Shown here: positions 42,537 through 52,322 of the stretch, piece after piece
Layout of the letters: each line of letters begins with the position of its first letter
Numbering within the stretch: the stretch's first letter is position 1
From: Porticoccaceae bacterium
Lineage (GTDB): Bacteria; Pseudomonadota; Gammaproteobacteria; Pseudomonadales; Porticoccaceae
NCBI GenBank assembly: GCA_028822155.1
Contig: JAPKEJ010000005.1
Span: forward strand, 21,596-85,595
Reading direction: 5' to 3'
DNA length: 64,000 bases
Position numbers and translations under genes: made by a program
Notes under the pieces: generated by a model
What the model was told of the DNA's origin: nothing
Database searches by the model: none
The model's input: only the letters and a program-made list of their open reading frames with translations

Positions 42537-43964
42537 ATGAGTAAATCAAAAAACGGTTCGCCAGATAAACCTGATAGCGCAAAAACCAACCAAGCATGGG
42601 GCGGTCGGTTTAACGAACCTGTGGACGATTTTGTGGCACGCTTTACTGCTTCGGTAAATTTCGATCAGCGTCTTTATCGTCATGATATTCAAGGGTCCAT
42701 TGCTCATGCGTCTATGCTAGCTGAGGTTGAGGTGCTAACCATCACCGAGGCAAGTGAGATCATCAGCGGACTTCAAGCTATTGCAAAAGATATTGAAAGC
42801 GGCAACTTTGACTGGTCAATCACTCTTGAAGATGTACATATGAACATTGAAGCGGCACTGACCGCGAGAATCGGCAGCGTTGGCAAGAAACTCCATACCG
42901 GCCGGTCTAGAAATGATCAAGTAGCGACCGATATACGTCTTTGGTTGAGAGATGAAATTGACGGAATTTACGTTCTTTTAAGTGCCTTGCAAAAGGGCAT
43001 GATTGAGCTTGCCTCAACTGAAAGTGACACCATTATGCCCGGGTTTACTCACTTACAAACTGCTCAGCCTGTCACGTTTGGCCACCACGTCTTAGCCTGG
43101 AACGAAATGCTGGAACGTGATTTTGGGCGTCTGCAGGATTGTCGTAAACGACTCAATCAGTGCCCATTGGGTGCTGCTGCGTTGGCTGGTACTACCTACC
43201 CTATTGATAGAGACTACACTGCAGCACAACTCGCTTTTGATAAGGCCACTGAAAACTCACTCGACTCCGTCAGTGACCGAGACTTCGCCATCGAATTTTG
43301 TGCTTTCGCCAGCATACTGCTAACCCACATGTCACGCATGTCAGAGGAGCTCATTCTTTGGACCTCCGCGCAATTTCAATTTATTGAACTACCCGACCGT
43401 TTTTGCACCGGCTCATCTATTATGCCGCAAAAGAAAAACCCGGATGTACCTGAATTAGTGCGCGGTAAAACCGGTAGAGTAAACGGCCATCTGATAGCGC
43501 TGCTAACGCTAATGAAGTCACAGCCTCTGGCTTACAACAAAGACAACCAAGAAGACAAAGAACCTTTATTCGATACAGTAGATACTGTTCGCGACTGCCT
43601 GCGCGCATTTTCTGATATGGTGCCTGCCATTCAAGCCAATAAAGTCGCTATGTACGAGGCAGCAAAACGCGGATTCTCCACTGCTACTGACCTGGCTGAT
43701 TATCTCGTGGGCAAAGGCATTGCTTTTCGCGATGCTCATGAGATTGTGGGTAAGTCTGTCGCTTATGGTATTGCCGAAAATAAAGATTTGTCAGATATGA
43801 CAATTGACGAGTTACGCGTCTTCTCAGAGTGTATTGAAAATGACGTTTTCGACGTGCTAACTCTGGAGGGATCTGTTGCGGCGCGAGACCATATTGGCGG
43901 TACCGCACCACAGCAAGTTAAAGCTGCAGCCTTGAGAGCACTTAAAAAAGTAACGGATCGCTAG
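42537..43964 (+). CDS. argH: Argininosuccinate lyase
   Basis: Splits argininosuccinate into arginine and fumarate. The fumarase-superfamily signature is [16 protein letters not shown] with the mobile catalytic serine. Further support comes from [41 protein letters not shown], and [18 protein letters not shown]. 475 aa (457 in E. coli), with about 20 extra polar residues at the N-terminus. The stop codon abuts that of cyaY with no base between. Confidence 0.97.
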   Translation: MSKSKNGSPDKPDSAKTNQAWGGRFNEPVDDFVARFTASVNFDQRLYRHDIQGSIAHASMLAEVEVLTITEASEIISGLQAIAKDIESGNFDWSITLEDVHMNIEAALTARIGSVGKKLHTGRSRNDQVATDIRLWLRDEIDGIYVLLSALQKGMIELASTESDTIMPGFTHLQTAQPVTFGHHVLAWNEMLERDFGRLQDCRKRLNQCPLGAAALAGTTYPIDRDYTAAQLAFDKATENSLDSVSDRDFAIEFCAFASILLTHMSRMSEELILWTSAQFQFIELPDRFCTGSSIMPQKKNPDVPELVRGKTGRVNGHLIALLTLMKSQPLAYNKDNQEDKEPLFDTVDTVRDCLRAFSDMVPAIQANKVAMYEAAKRGFSTATDLADYLVGKGIAFRDAHEIVGKSVAYGIAENKDLSDMTIDELRVFSECIENDVFDVLTLEGSVAARDHIGGTAPQQVKAAALRALKKVTDR

Positions 43965-44297
43965 TTAGAAATCAAACTGGATTGATTCAGATGACTGCAC
44001 CTGACAGACATCAGTAAGCATGGCTGAAAGTAGCTCGCCACTGACAGTGTTGCGCCATTTTATTTCGTTATTAAATTCCTTTAACTTAAAGTGAAATCCA
44101 CCAGATTGCGCTGCCAGCCAGATTTCCGCCATAGAAGGTTGTCTAGATAAGATAATCTGAGATCCGTTCAGGTCACAAGTTAGAGTGAGCATGCCTCCAC
44201 TATTTTCATAATCAATATCAACACCGCTTTCATCGATAGTTTCTTCAATGTCAAACATTAGGTCATCAACGATTTGAGTAAATTCTGCTTCATTCAT
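43965..44297 (-). CDS. cyaY: Frataxin homolog CyaY
   Basis: Iron-binding regulator of IscS-based Fe-S cluster assembly. The acidic first helix (EFTQIVDDLMFDIEETIDESGVDIDYE) and the sheet segment GGMLTLTCDLNGSQIILSRQPSMAEIWLAAQSGGFHF match the family. The track uses TTG 44327; ATG 44297 gives MNEAEFTQIV, aligning with E. coli MNDSEFHRLA (110 aa vs 106). It is divergent from lptM across about 110 bases, the E. coli arrangement. Confidence 0.93.
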   Translation of the reverse strand: MNEAEFTQIVDDLMFDIEETIDESGVDIDYENSGGMLTLTCDLNGSQIILSRQPSMAEIWLAAQSGGFHFKLKEFNNEIKWRNTVSGELLSAMLTDVCQVQSSESIQFDF

Positions 44298-44405
44298 TGT
44301 GCTCAATCCAGTCTGTTTTTGTTCCAAAAGTTAGATCGCCAGTATAATTGTTTGGGTGTAATCCGCCAGTGCCGTTATACTTAACCGCTTTAATAGGGGC
44401 TTTTA

Positions 44406-44546
44406 ATGAACTACACCCGCACTGCATATCTATTTTTAACGCTAATGCTGGTATCTATTGGTGGATGTGGCAATACCGGTGACCTGTATCTTCCCGAAGA
44501 TTCATTGGAAACATACACATCAGACAACCAACAAACAGAATCCTGA
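44406..44546 (+). CDS. lptM: Small LptM (YifL)-like lipoprotein
   Basis: 46-aa ORF absent from the track. It has a lipoprotein signal (TAYLFLTLMLVSIGGC) followed by CGNTGDLYLPED, matching the CGxxGPLYxP motif of LptM, which helps mature the LptD/E LPS translocon. In E. coli the same gene sits between cyaY (divergent) and dapF. It ends 6 bases before lysA. The Pro after TGD is missing (D replaces P), but motif plus context make the call good. Confidence 0.8.
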   Translation: MNYTRTAYLFLTLMLVSIGGCGNTGDLYLPEDSLETYTSDNQQTES

Positions 44547-44552
44547 GTCACT

Positions 44553-45809
44553 ATGCACAGTACTATTAGCCGTAATAATGGCGATCTTTTTATGGAAAAT
44601 ATCGCCCTCAATGATATCGCTAACCAATTCGGCACCCCTTGCTATGTATATAGCAAAAGAGCTATTGAACTCAATTACAATGCCTACGCAGCAGCACTAG
44701 GTGACTACCCGAATTTGATTTGCTACGCCGTAAAATCGAACTCAAATATTGCCGTATTGCAAACCCTTGCCGCCTTAGGTGCCGGTTTCGATATAGTGTC
44801 AATCGGTGAGCTAGAGCGAGTATTGATGGCTGGTGGGGATCCGAAAAAAGTCGTATTTTCTGGCCTTGCGAAAACCGCAGACGAAATGAGCCGGGCTTTG
44901 GAAGCAGGCATTCACTGCTTTAATGTTGAATCGGAGTCAGAACTGGTGCTGCTTAATGCCACAGCCGCCCGTCTATCGATTAATGCGCCTGTTTCTATTC
45001 GCGTTAATCCAGACGTGGATGCCAAGACGCATCCCTACATTTCTACTGGATTAAAAGAAGATAAATTTGGCATTGATATAGATCTAGCATTGGGAGTCTA
45101 TGAACGTGCGGCTCAGATGGACAATATCGACCTAATAGGTGTCGACTGCCATATCGGTTCTCAGTTAACTGAAGTGAAGCCATTTATTGATGCTATGGTT
45201 CGGTTGTTAATTCTTGTTGATCAGTTGGCTGAGGAGGATATACCGCTAGCGCACATAGACATTGGTGGTGGTCTTGGTGTCCGCTATCAAGATGAGCAAA
45301 CTCTGTCAGTGGGCGACTATATGACTGAGTTACTTCCACTATTGGCACAACGAGATGAAACTCTCATCTTGGAACCGGGTCGTTCAATAACGGCAAATGC
45401 CGGGATTCTCCTTACCCATGTGCAATACCTTAAGTCTAATGATCACAAAAATTTTGCCATTGTTAATGCCGCGATGAATGATATGTTGCGTCCATCCCTC
45501 TACCAAGCCTGGATGGATATCCAATCAATTTCAACTCACCCTGATCAGCAGGAAAAGATTTATGACGTAGTAGGTCCTGTGTGTGAAAGCGGTGACTTTT
45601 TAGGTAAAGATCGCCCATTATCGATTAGTGAAGGTGATTGTCTCTGTCTTTTTTCTGCCGGATCTTACGGCTTTGTCATGAGTTCTAACTATAATAGTCG
45701 TCCTCGGGTAGCAGAAATTATGGTTGACGGTGAACAGGTACACCTTATCCGTCAGCGCGAAACGCTGAAAGACTTGGTTAGAGGAGAGCAACTTTTGCCG
45801 GCCAGTTGA
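44553..45809 (+). CDS. lysA: Diaminopimelate decarboxylase
   Basis: PLP enzyme making L-lysine from meso-DAP. The PLP lysine is in CYAVKSNSNIAVLQTLAALGAGFDIVS; other motifs are VFSGLAKTADEM, DCHIGSQLTEVKPF, IDIGGGLGVRYQDE, LEPGRSI, and GPVCESGDFLGKDR. 418 aa, typical. ATG 44553 fits the Pseudomonas N-terminus better than ATG 44592. It forms lptM-lysA-dapF-DUF484. Confidence 0.97.
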   Translation: MHSTISRNNGDLFMENIALNDIANQFGTPCYVYSKRAIELNYNAYAAALGDYPNLICYAVKSNSNIAVLQTLAALGAGFDIVSIGELERVLMAGGDPKKVVFSGLAKTADEMSRALEAGIHCFNVESESELVLLNATAARLSINAPVSIRVNPDVDAKTHPYISTGLKEDKFGIDIDLALGVYERAAQMDNIDLIGVDCHIGSQLTEVKPFIDAMVRLLILVDQLAEEDIPLAHIDIGGGLGVRYQDEQTLSVGDYMTELLPLLAQRDETLILEPGRSITANAGILLTHVQYLKSNDHKNFAIVNAAMNDMLRPSLYQAWMDIQSISTHPDQQEKIYDVVGPVCESGDFLGKDRPLSISEGDCLCLFSAGSYGFVMSSNYNSRPRVAEIMVDGEQVHLIRQRETLKDLVRGEQLLPAS

Positions 45810-45835
45810 CCGTCAATTTGCTAAAAGAGAATATT

Positions 45836-46666
45836 ATGCTGATGAAGTTCACTAAGATGCACGGTCTCGGCAATGACTTCGTCGTCATTGATGCTGTCAC
45901 CCAAAATGTGCGCGTCACAGCGTCGATGGCCCGGCGTCTTGCAGACAGACATTTAGGTATTGGCTGTGATCAGGTGCTTGTTGTTGAGCCGCCTTCAGAT
46001 AAGACCCTAGACTTCGACTATAAAATATTTAATAGCGATGGTGGAGAAGTTGAACAGTGCGGTAATGGTGCTCGATGCTTGGCGCGCTTTATTAGGGATC
46101 GTAATTTGTCAGGTAAAAACACGATTCAAGTCAAAACTATGAATCGCATTATCTCGCTAACCATTAATAAAGATAAGTTGGTTTCAGTTGATATGGGTAT
46201 CCCTGCTTTAGAGCCGAGTGATGTGCCCATCGTCGAGAGCACAAAATTGACCACCTACGCTATTAATATTAATAACGAGCAATTCGATATTTCTGCGATT
46301 TCCATGGGTAATCCTCATGCGGTTCTTTTTGTAGATAATGTTGAGAGTGCGCCTGTTAGTAAGATTGGCCAAGAGTTACAAAGTCATGCCCAGTTTCCAA
46401 AGCAAGTCAATGTAGGGTTTGCTCAAGTCATGAATCGTCAGCATTTAAAGCTTCGTGTTTATGAACGTGGGGCAGGTGAGACGCGCGCCTGTGGCACAGG
46501 CGCCTGCGCAGCAGCAGTCGCTGCAATCCAACAAGACTTAGCAGACTCTCCTTTACGTATTGCGTTAACCGGTGGTGATCTTCAGATAAACTGGCCAGGA
46601 GAGGGCCTGCCCCTTATTATGACCGGGCCGGCCGTTACTAGCTATCATGGGCGAATTAAAATATGA
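45836..46666 (+). CDS. dapF: Diaminopimelate epimerase
   Basis: Interconverts L,L- and meso-DAP. The two catalytic cysteines are in the GNGARCLARF region (EQCGNGARC) and in RACGTGACAAAVA. It begins KFTKMHGLGNDFVVID. The track TTG 45806 lies within lysA; ATG 45836 gives MLMKFTKMHG (276 aa; 274 in E. coli) and has GAGA upstream. The next gene starts in its last codon. Confidence 0.97.
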   Translation: MLMKFTKMHGLGNDFVVIDAVTQNVRVTASMARRLADRHLGIGCDQVLVVEPPSDKTLDFDYKIFNSDGGEVEQCGNGARCLARFIRDRNLSGKNTIQVKTMNRIISLTINKDKLVSVDMGIPALEPSDVPIVESTKLTTYAININNEQFDISAISMGNPHAVLFVDNVESAPVSKIGQELQSHAQFPKQVNVGFAQVMNRQHLKLRVYERGAGETRACGTGACAAAVAAIQQDLADSPLRIALTGGDLQINWPGEGLPLIMTGPAVTSYHGRIKI

Positions 46667-47361
46667 GTACCGACAAACCAACCGACATAAATGTTAAGCA
46701 GGTACGTGGTTACCTTCGAGATCATCCGACTTTCTTTGATGAAAATCCAGATATCCTTGAAACCATGATCGTGCCACACAAGCCTGAGGGTGCAATATCC
46801 CTCATCGAACGACAGCTAGCTGTATTACGCAACCGTAACAGTGATATGCAAGAGCAACTGGACAGCCTGTACAGTACTGCTCAGGAAAACGAGCTCATGT
46901 TTGAGAAAACCAATCGTTTAGTGTCGGGCTTACTCGACGCCAATAATCTCGGCTCATTAGTCGAGTCTTTATATGACAGTCTTAGTAAAGATTATGGTAT
47001 TGAAGCCTATAGCCTGACCCTTTTCGGTGATGAAGTGAACGTACCTAAAAGTATGGCTCAAATCTCAAGCTCGGATGAAGCCCATAAGGGTGTCGCTTCG
47101 ATCTTATCCTCCCCTAGGGCGCTCTGCGGTAAATTAGGTAGTTCTGAAATGAACTTTCTATTCGGCGATCATCAAAATACCTTAGCCTCTGCGGCCGCAG
47201 TGGTTGTGGGTCATGATCACAAGTTGGGTATTTTAGCGATTGGTAACAGTGACCCCTATTTTTATCAAAATGACATGGGTACAATATTTCTAGATTATAT
47301 TGCCGACGTACTCAGCCGTTTACTCCCTCAGCACTTGCGGCCCATAAAGAAAAAGAAATAA
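46663..47361 (+). CDS. DUF484 family GAF-like protein
   Basis: Conserved protein of unknown role found between dapF and xerC. It starts with VRGYLRDHPTFFDENPDILETMIVPHKPEGAISLIERQLAVLRNRNSDMQEQLDSL (helical), then a GAF-like C-terminal domain ending DYIADVLSRLLP. 232 aa, typical. It overlaps dapF by 4 bases. xerC, the usual next gene, is missing: the rnr gene converges and its stop codon is immediately adjacent. Confidence 0.9.
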   Translation: MSTDKPTDINVKQVRGYLRDHPTFFDENPDILETMIVPHKPEGAISLIERQLAVLRNRNSDMQEQLDSLYSTAQENELMFEKTNRLVSGLLDANNLGSLVESLYDSLSKDYGIEAYSLTLFGDEVNVPKSMAQISSSDEAHKGVASILSSPRALCGKLGSSEMNFLFGDHQNTLASAAAVVVGHDHKLGILAIGNSDPYFYQNDMGTIFLDYIADVLSRLLPQHLRPIKKKK

Positions 47362-49842
47362 TCAGCCTTTTTTGGGGCTTTTATTTTTCACAGTTTTCTT
47401 ACCGTAGATATTCTCAGAAGAGCCTGCCTTGGTTTTTTTAATCTTGGATTTAGGCTTTTTAGCTGATGCCTGATTACCGCGCTCATTTGAAGACTTGCGC
47501 CGTCCTTTTTTCTTTTTGCCATGTTCGGCAGCCAGTTCATTGGCCTTAGCAGAGACTTTGGGGGTTTTTGTGTTTTTTCGTTTTCCTAGAGGTTTAGCGC
47601 CCTCGCTTCCAACTTCAACTAATTCAAAGTCGATCTTTCTCTCTTCTAAATTAACCCGAACTAATCGAACACTAAGCTTTTGTCCCAGACGGAATATCCG
47701 TCCTGTTCGCTCACCAACCATCCGGTGATGCGCCGCCTCGTGATGATAGTAATCCTTCGGCAGTCCTGTCACATGAATTAATCCCTCGACATAAAGGTCA
47801 TCTAGCATCACGAATAAACCAAATCCGGTTACTGCGCTAACAACTCCGGTATATTGTTCGCCAACCCTCTCCATTAAATATTCACATTTAAGCCAATTAA
47901 CCACGTCCCTAGTGGCCTCATCCGCGCGACGTTCAGTGACCGACAGATGCTCTCCCACCTGATCTAACCGCTCAGTGGCATAAGGGTAGATAATCGCCTG
48001 ATCTAGAGGCTTAGCTCCCGCAACACAGTGAACATTAGGTCGTTTTTTCGGACTGCGTATTAAATAGCGAATAGCTCTATGTACTAATAAATCAGCATAG
48101 CGTCTAATCGGCGAAGTAAAGTGAGTATAGGCCTCAAACGCTAAACCAAAGTGACCTAAATTGTCAGGCTGGTAAACCGCCTGACTCATAGACCGCAATA
48201 ACACCGACTGAATAACCGATGCATCATCACGACCTTTAGCCGAGCGAAGCACTCGTTGATAGTCTTCTGGCTGCGGGTCCTCTCCACCCCCTAAACCAAT
48301 ACCTAACTCAGCTAAGAAGTCCCGTACTGACTTCAGCCGATCTTCACTGGGGCCCTCATGCACCCTATAAAGGGCTGGGATATCGACTTTTTCAAGAAAC
48401 TTTGCCGAGCATACATTGGCACAAAGCATACATTCTTCGATTAGACGATGGGCCGCAGTGCGTTCAACCGGAATAATCTGGCTAATTTTTCGTTGGCCAT
48501 CGAATAAAATTCGAGTTTCTTGGGAATCAAAATCTATGGCGCCGCGCTTGGCTCTGCGTGCATGGAGAATTCGATATAAGTCATGTAAGGCATCTATCTG
48601 CGGGGTAATAGATGCAAACTGTTTCCTAATACCAGAATCTTCAGTGCTTCCTTGCTCTGCAATAATCTGTGCAACCTGGGTATAGGTCATTCGCGCATGC
48701 GAATACATGACCGCTTCAGAAAACTGGTATCCCGTAATATCGCCTTGGGCATTTATCTGCATCTCACACACCATGCACAATCGGTCTTCCGCGGGATTGA
48801 GCGAACATAGACCATTGGATAGCTTCTCTGGCAACATGGGTACGACATGATTGGGGAAATACACTGAATTACCCCGTTCGGACGCCTCTAAGTCAAGCGC
48901 CGACCCGACACTTACATAATGAGATACATCTGCGATGGCAACCATTAATCTCCAGCCGCCACCAGACTGTGGCTCACAGAATACAGCATCATCAAAATCT
49001 CGGGCATCTTCCCCATCAATGGTTATTAGTGGCGTCGCTCTTAAATCGACCCGAGCGTTGGTGTCTGTAACCCGGTCAGGAATTTTGGCTGTTTGGGCAA
49101 TAACTTCGTTGTTCCACTGATAGGGTATGCCGTAATTACGGATTGACATCTCCACTTCGAGACCGGGATCAAGGTGCTCGCCGAGCACCTCATTAATCGA
49201 CCCTACAGGTAGGTTTTTACGAGATGGCGGCTCTATAATGTCAACCACAACAATTTGACCCGGTTTAGCACCCTTAAGCTTATCCGCAGGAACCATGATG
49301 TCTTGGCTTATTCGCGGGTTATCCGCGCGCACAAAATGAATGCCGCTTTCATTAAAGTAGCGACCTACTAGCTGCAAGGTGTTTCTCTCTACCACGTCGA
49401 CTAAACTGCCCTCAGGGCGGCCACGTCGATCCCAACCAGCGATTCTCACCAACACAATATCGCCATCAAATACGCGACGCATCTGGGTACTAGAAAGATA
49501 AATATCTTCGCCACCACCCTGAGTCGGCTTAACAAAGCCATACCCTTCTGGATGTCCAATAACTCTACCCTTAACCAAGTTAAGCTTATCGAGGGTTCCG
49601 TAACCATCTCGGCGGTTTCTAGCCACCTGGCCATCACGTTCCATTGCTCTCAAACGCCGGCGCATTGCTTCAACTTGCTCTTCATCTTTAAGATTCAAAG
49701 CCAAACAAATTTCTTGATGGGTCAGTGGACCAACACTTTCGCTGAGGTACTCAATGATAAATTCTCGACTAGGAATAGGCTTTTCATATTTATCAGCCTC
49801 TCTCATAGCAAATGGATCGGGATTGTTGGGTTTTTTTCGCAT
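47362..49842 (-). CDS. rnr: Ribonuclease R
   Basis: Processive 3'-5' exoribonuclease. Domains in order: N-terminal helix-turn-helix (PLTHQEICLALNLKDEEQVEAMRRRLRAMERDGQ), cold-shock domains, RNB catalytic domain with ITIDGEDARDFDDAVFCE (metal aspartates), SNGLCSLNPAEDRLCMVCEM and AYTHFTSPIRRYADLLVHRAI, S1 domain (YTGVVSAVTGFGLFVMLDDLYVEGLIHV), and a long Lys-rich tail. 826 aa (813 in E. coli). rlmB, often next to rnr, is not present downstream. Confidence 0.96.
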   Translation of the reverse strand: MRKKPNNPDPFAMREADKYEKPIPSREFIIEYLSESVGPLTHQEICLALNLKDEEQVEAMRRRLRAMERDGQVARNRRDGYGTLDKLNLVKGRVIGHPEGYGFVKPTQGGGEDIYLSSTQMRRVFDGDIVLVRIAGWDRRGRPEGSLVDVVERNTLQLVGRYFNESGIHFVRADNPRISQDIMVPADKLKGAKPGQIVVVDIIEPPSRKNLPVGSINEVLGEHLDPGLEVEMSIRNYGIPYQWNNEVIAQTAKIPDRVTDTNARVDLRATPLITIDGEDARDFDDAVFCEPQSGGGWRLMVAIADVSHYVSVGSALDLEASERGNSVYFPNHVVPMLPEKLSNGLCSLNPAEDRLCMVCEMQINAQGDITGYQFSEAVMYSHARMTYTQVAQIIAEQGSTEDSGIRKQFASITPQIDALHDLYRILHARRAKRGAIDFDSQETRILFDGQRKISQIIPVERTAAHRLIEECMLCANVCSAKFLEKVDIPALYRVHEGPSEDRLKSVRDFLAELGIGLGGGEDPQPEDYQRVLRSAKGRDDASVIQSVLLRSMSQAVYQPDNLGHFGLAFEAYTHFTSPIRRYADLLVHRAIRYLIRSPKKRPNVHCVAGAKPLDQAIIYPYATERLDQVGEHLSVTERRADEATRDVVNWLKCEYLMERVGEQYTGVVSAVTGFGLFVMLDDLYVEGLIHVTGLPKDYYHHEAAHHRMVGERTGRIFRLGQKLSVRLVRVNLEERKIDFELVEVGSEGAKPLGKRKNTKTPKVSAKANELAAEHGKKKKGRRKSSNERGNQASAKKPKSKIKKTKAGSSENIYGKKTVKNKSPKKG

Positions 49843-50059
49843 ATTTTTTAGTCGAACGTAGGGTGAAAATGAACGATAGGAGATTACGTTAGCCTAACCG
49901 CACTCCATCTGCAGTTAGTCTATGCTTTAACCGTCTGCGAGTAAAAGGAATTATGTTGAGTATGTTGGTAATTTGCTAAGGAATAGGGCTCATAAAGCAT
50001 AGTATCGTTCATACAATAAGCATGAGGTCAGTATGTATTTTCCATAAATATTCACATAC

Positions 50060-50090
50060 AAAAAAGGCGACCTTACCAGTCGCCTTTTTT
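50060..50090 (-). terminator. Terminator of the rpsP-rimM-trmD-rplS operon
   Basis: AAAAAAGGCGAC, a 7-base loop, GTCGCCTTTTTT: a 12-bp perfect stem with a T-run, 19 bases after the rplS stop on the minus strand. It would work on either strand. Confidence 0.88.
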
Positions 50091-50109
50091 GTTAGAAAAC
50101 CATCAGGGT

Positions 50110-50466
50110 CTAACCTAATTTTTCCTTAATACGTGCAGATCGACCTGAACGCTCACGCAAGTAGTATAGCTTGGCTCTACGAACCGCTCCTCGGCGTTTA
50201 ACTTCAATGCTGTCTACCAAGGGGCTATAGGTTTGGAAAGTACGCTCCACACCAATACCATTAGATATTTTACGCACAGTGAAGGCTGAATTGAGCTGGC
50301 GATTACGCTTAGCCAGAACTACACCCTCAAAGGCCTGAAGACGTTCACGCGCACCCTCTTTCACTTTCACCTGAACAACCACGGTGTCACCGGGGCTAAA
50401 GTCAGGAATTGTTTTACCCATCTGCTCTTTTTCAATCGCAGCGATAATGGACGTTTTGTTAGTCAT
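50110..50466 (-). CDS. rplS: 50S ribosomal protein L19
   Basis: bL19, at the subunit interface. The core is [59 protein letters not shown] and the tail [26 protein letters not shown]. The track start (50505) is too early; ATG 50466 has GAGGAG 6 bases upstream and gives 118 aa (115 in E. coli). Last gene of the rpsP operon, followed by a strong hairpin. Confidence 0.97.
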   Translation of the reverse strand: MTNKTSIIAAIEKEQMGKTIPDFSPGDTVVVQVKVKEGARERLQAFEGVVLAKRNRQLNSAFTVRKISNGIGVERTFQTYSPLVDSIEVKRRGAVRRAKLYYLRERSGRSARIKEKLG

Positions 50467-50538
50467 TTCTTGCTCCTCAATTTTCATTGGTTGGTGGTAT
50501 ACCACCTGATTTAGAGCTCTGTACAGAGAGGATGGACA

Positions 50539-51291
50539 TTATCCTTTGCCATCATCTGCCAGCGCAGCACTCACTTCCTTGAGTAATGCCTGTTGCTCTT
50601 TAGTAAGCTCCAGGCGATCCAGTAATTCGGGTCTTCTTTGTTGAGTCCGCACTAACGATTGCTGCAGTCTCCAACGTCTAATCTTTTCATGGTCACCTGA
50701 GAGTAAAACCTCCGGGACTCTTTCCCCCTCGTAAAACTCAGGGCGGGTAAAATGCGGGCAATCTAACAAGCCCTGGGCAAACGAATCTTGGTCTGCCGAA
50801 TCTTGATGTCCAAGCGCTCCCGGGATTTTCCGAATCAGCGCATCCAACAAAACCATTGCTGGTAACTCTCCACCACTGAGAACATAGTCTCCAATAGACC
50901 ATTCCTCATCAATCTCAAGCTCAAAAAGACGCTCGTCTATGCCCTCATACCTACCGGCGATTAAAATCAAATTTTGCTGCTCAGCAAATTGATTGACCGC
51001 CTGCTGGTCTAAAACCTTGCCTTGGGGTGATAAATAAATCACCGATGCCGCCCCATCCATCCACTGTTTAGCTTCTGCAATGGCCCTTCGCAGAGGCTCA
51101 ACCAGCATCACCATGCCTGGGCCACCACCGTAAGGTCGATCATCAACTGTTTGATGTCGGTCCTCAGTAAAATCTCTCGGGTTAAAGCTAGCAACCTCTA
51201 TTAACCCGTTTTTGACGGCACGCCCGCTTATCCCATAAGCAGTAACCGCTTCAAACATTTCTGGAAACAGGGTAATTAATGCAATTTTCAT
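50539..51291 (-). CDS. trmD: tRNA (guanine-37-N1)-methyltransferase
   Basis: SPOUT-class enzyme making m1G37. It begins [26 protein letters not shown], has [26 protein letters not shown] and the knot segment [25 protein letters not shown] 51291 (250 aa) rather than TTG 51294 has GAGG upstream. It lies between rimM (25 bases) and rplS. Confidence 0.97.
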   Translation of the reverse strand: MKIALITLFPEMFEAVTAYGISGRAVKNGLIEVASFNPRDFTEDRHQTVDDRPYGGGPGMVMLVEPLRRAIAEAKQWMDGAASVIYLSPQGKVLDQQAVNQFAEQQNLILIAGRYEGIDERLFELEIDEEWSIGDYVLSGGELPAMVLLDALIRKIPGALGHQDSADQDSFAQGLLDCPHFTRPEFYEGERVPEVLLSGDHEKIRRWRLQQSLVRTQQRRPELLDRLELTKEQQALLKEVSAALADDGKG

Positions 51292-51319
51292 CAATCTTAC
51301 CTCTGTTAAAGGTATAGAC

Positions 51320-51862
51320 TTAAAACTGCGGATCCCAGATTACGTTGATCCTTTTAGCCTCTAAGTCCACGTCCCTCACAAACTGCTTGGTATAGGGAAT
51401 GGCTCGTTCTTCGCGATCAATAGCAGCGCTATCCCCTTTCACCATTAACACGTCATTGGCACCGGTCTCCATAAGAGACTTTACTACCCCGAGACTGTAT
51501 TGTTGATTTTCAAAGTAGCTAACAACTGACAGTCCCACTAACTGGTGCCAATAAAATTCTGCGCTGTCTAAGCTAGGTAGAAGCTCTTGCTCTATTAAGA
51601 TGTCCTGATTGCACCATGCTTTGGCCACATCACGGTCATCAACATCTTTCAGATGCGCCACAAGACCATCAGCGTGACGTTTCCAATCATCTACATCTAA
51701 CTTCTGCAACCCCTGATCAGTATCAATCCACCAGGGCTGATAATCTAATAAGGCTTCCACCGGATCAGTGTATGAGAATATTTTCACCCATCCTCGCACA
51801 CCAAAAACAGTTGTTATGCGACCCACAACCAGCATTTCTGACGCTTTTTTGCTGCTAGTCAT
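51320..51862 (-). CDS. rimM: 16S rRNA processing protein RimM
   Basis: 30S maturation factor that binds S19. The N-terminal [25 protein letters not shown] and C-terminal PRC-barrel portion ([42 protein letters not shown], then [27 protein letters not shown]) are clear. 180 aa (182 in E. coli). It follows rpsP by 17 bases. Confidence 0.96.
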   Translation of the reverse strand: MTSSKKASEMLVVGRITTVFGVRGWVKIFSYTDPVEALLDYQPWWIDTDQGLQKLDVDDWKRHADGLVAHLKDVDDRDVAKAWCNQDILIEQELLPSLDSAEFYWHQLVGLSVVSYFENQQYSLGVVKSLMETGANDVLMVKGDSAAIDREERAIPYTKQFVRDVDLEAKRINVIWDPQF

Positions 51863-51879
51863 AGAGACACCTGCACTTA

Positions 51880-52131
51880 TTAAGCTGCTTGTTTAGCGGC
51901 CTCTTTAAGAAGCGCTGAAACGCGATCACTAACCTGAGCACCTTGCCCCTGCCAGTAACTAGCCCGCTCCAGATCAACGCGTAAACGTTCCTCTGCACCA
52001 CGGGCAATCGGGTTAAAAAAGCCAATACGCTCAATGTAACGAGCATCACGAGCTTTTCGTGAATCAGAAACCGTAATATGATAAAAGGGGCGTTTTTTTG
52101 CGCCGCCACGAGCCAATCTAATTGTAACCAT
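51880..52131 (-). CDS. rpsP: 30S ribosomal protein S16
   Basis: bS16. [41 protein letters not shown] is diagnostic. 83 aa (82 in E. coli). First gene of rpsP-rimM-trmD-rplS; the 84-aa frame 51855-52109 in the track is its shadow. A 16-base palindrome (AGGTAAAAATTTACCT, 52262-52277) lies in the leader. Confidence 0.97.
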   Translation of the reverse strand: MVTIRLARGGAKKRPFYHITVSDSRKARDARYIERIGFFNPIARGAEERLRVDLERASYWQGQGAQVSDRVSALLKEAAKQAA

Positions 52132-52322
52132 TTACTAAAATCCTGTGTTCGAGTGGCATTATCGCCAATCTCGATGCTTTTACGGGAGAATCTTTTACCT
52201 ACAGACTCTCCTGAAAGGCGCGGTATGGTACGTCAAAAGAGTTTAAAATGAAACTAGTTTTAGGTAAAAATTTACCTTTAGTTGTCTAGCCACTTAGCTT
52301 CAAGAAACCTCTTCGAGGCCAC

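Noticed and set aside
44458-44700. 80-aa plus-strand ORF over lptM and lysA start
   Set aside because: Out-of-frame with both lptM and lysA; no family resemblance.
49843-50059. Possible tRNA or small RNA upstream of rnr
   Set aside because: No cloverleaf or T-loop GTTCGANNC pattern in a suitable arrangement was found.
51855-52109. 84-aa minus-strand ORF overlapping rpsP
   Set aside because: Frame shadow of rpsP, which matches S16 across its whole length.
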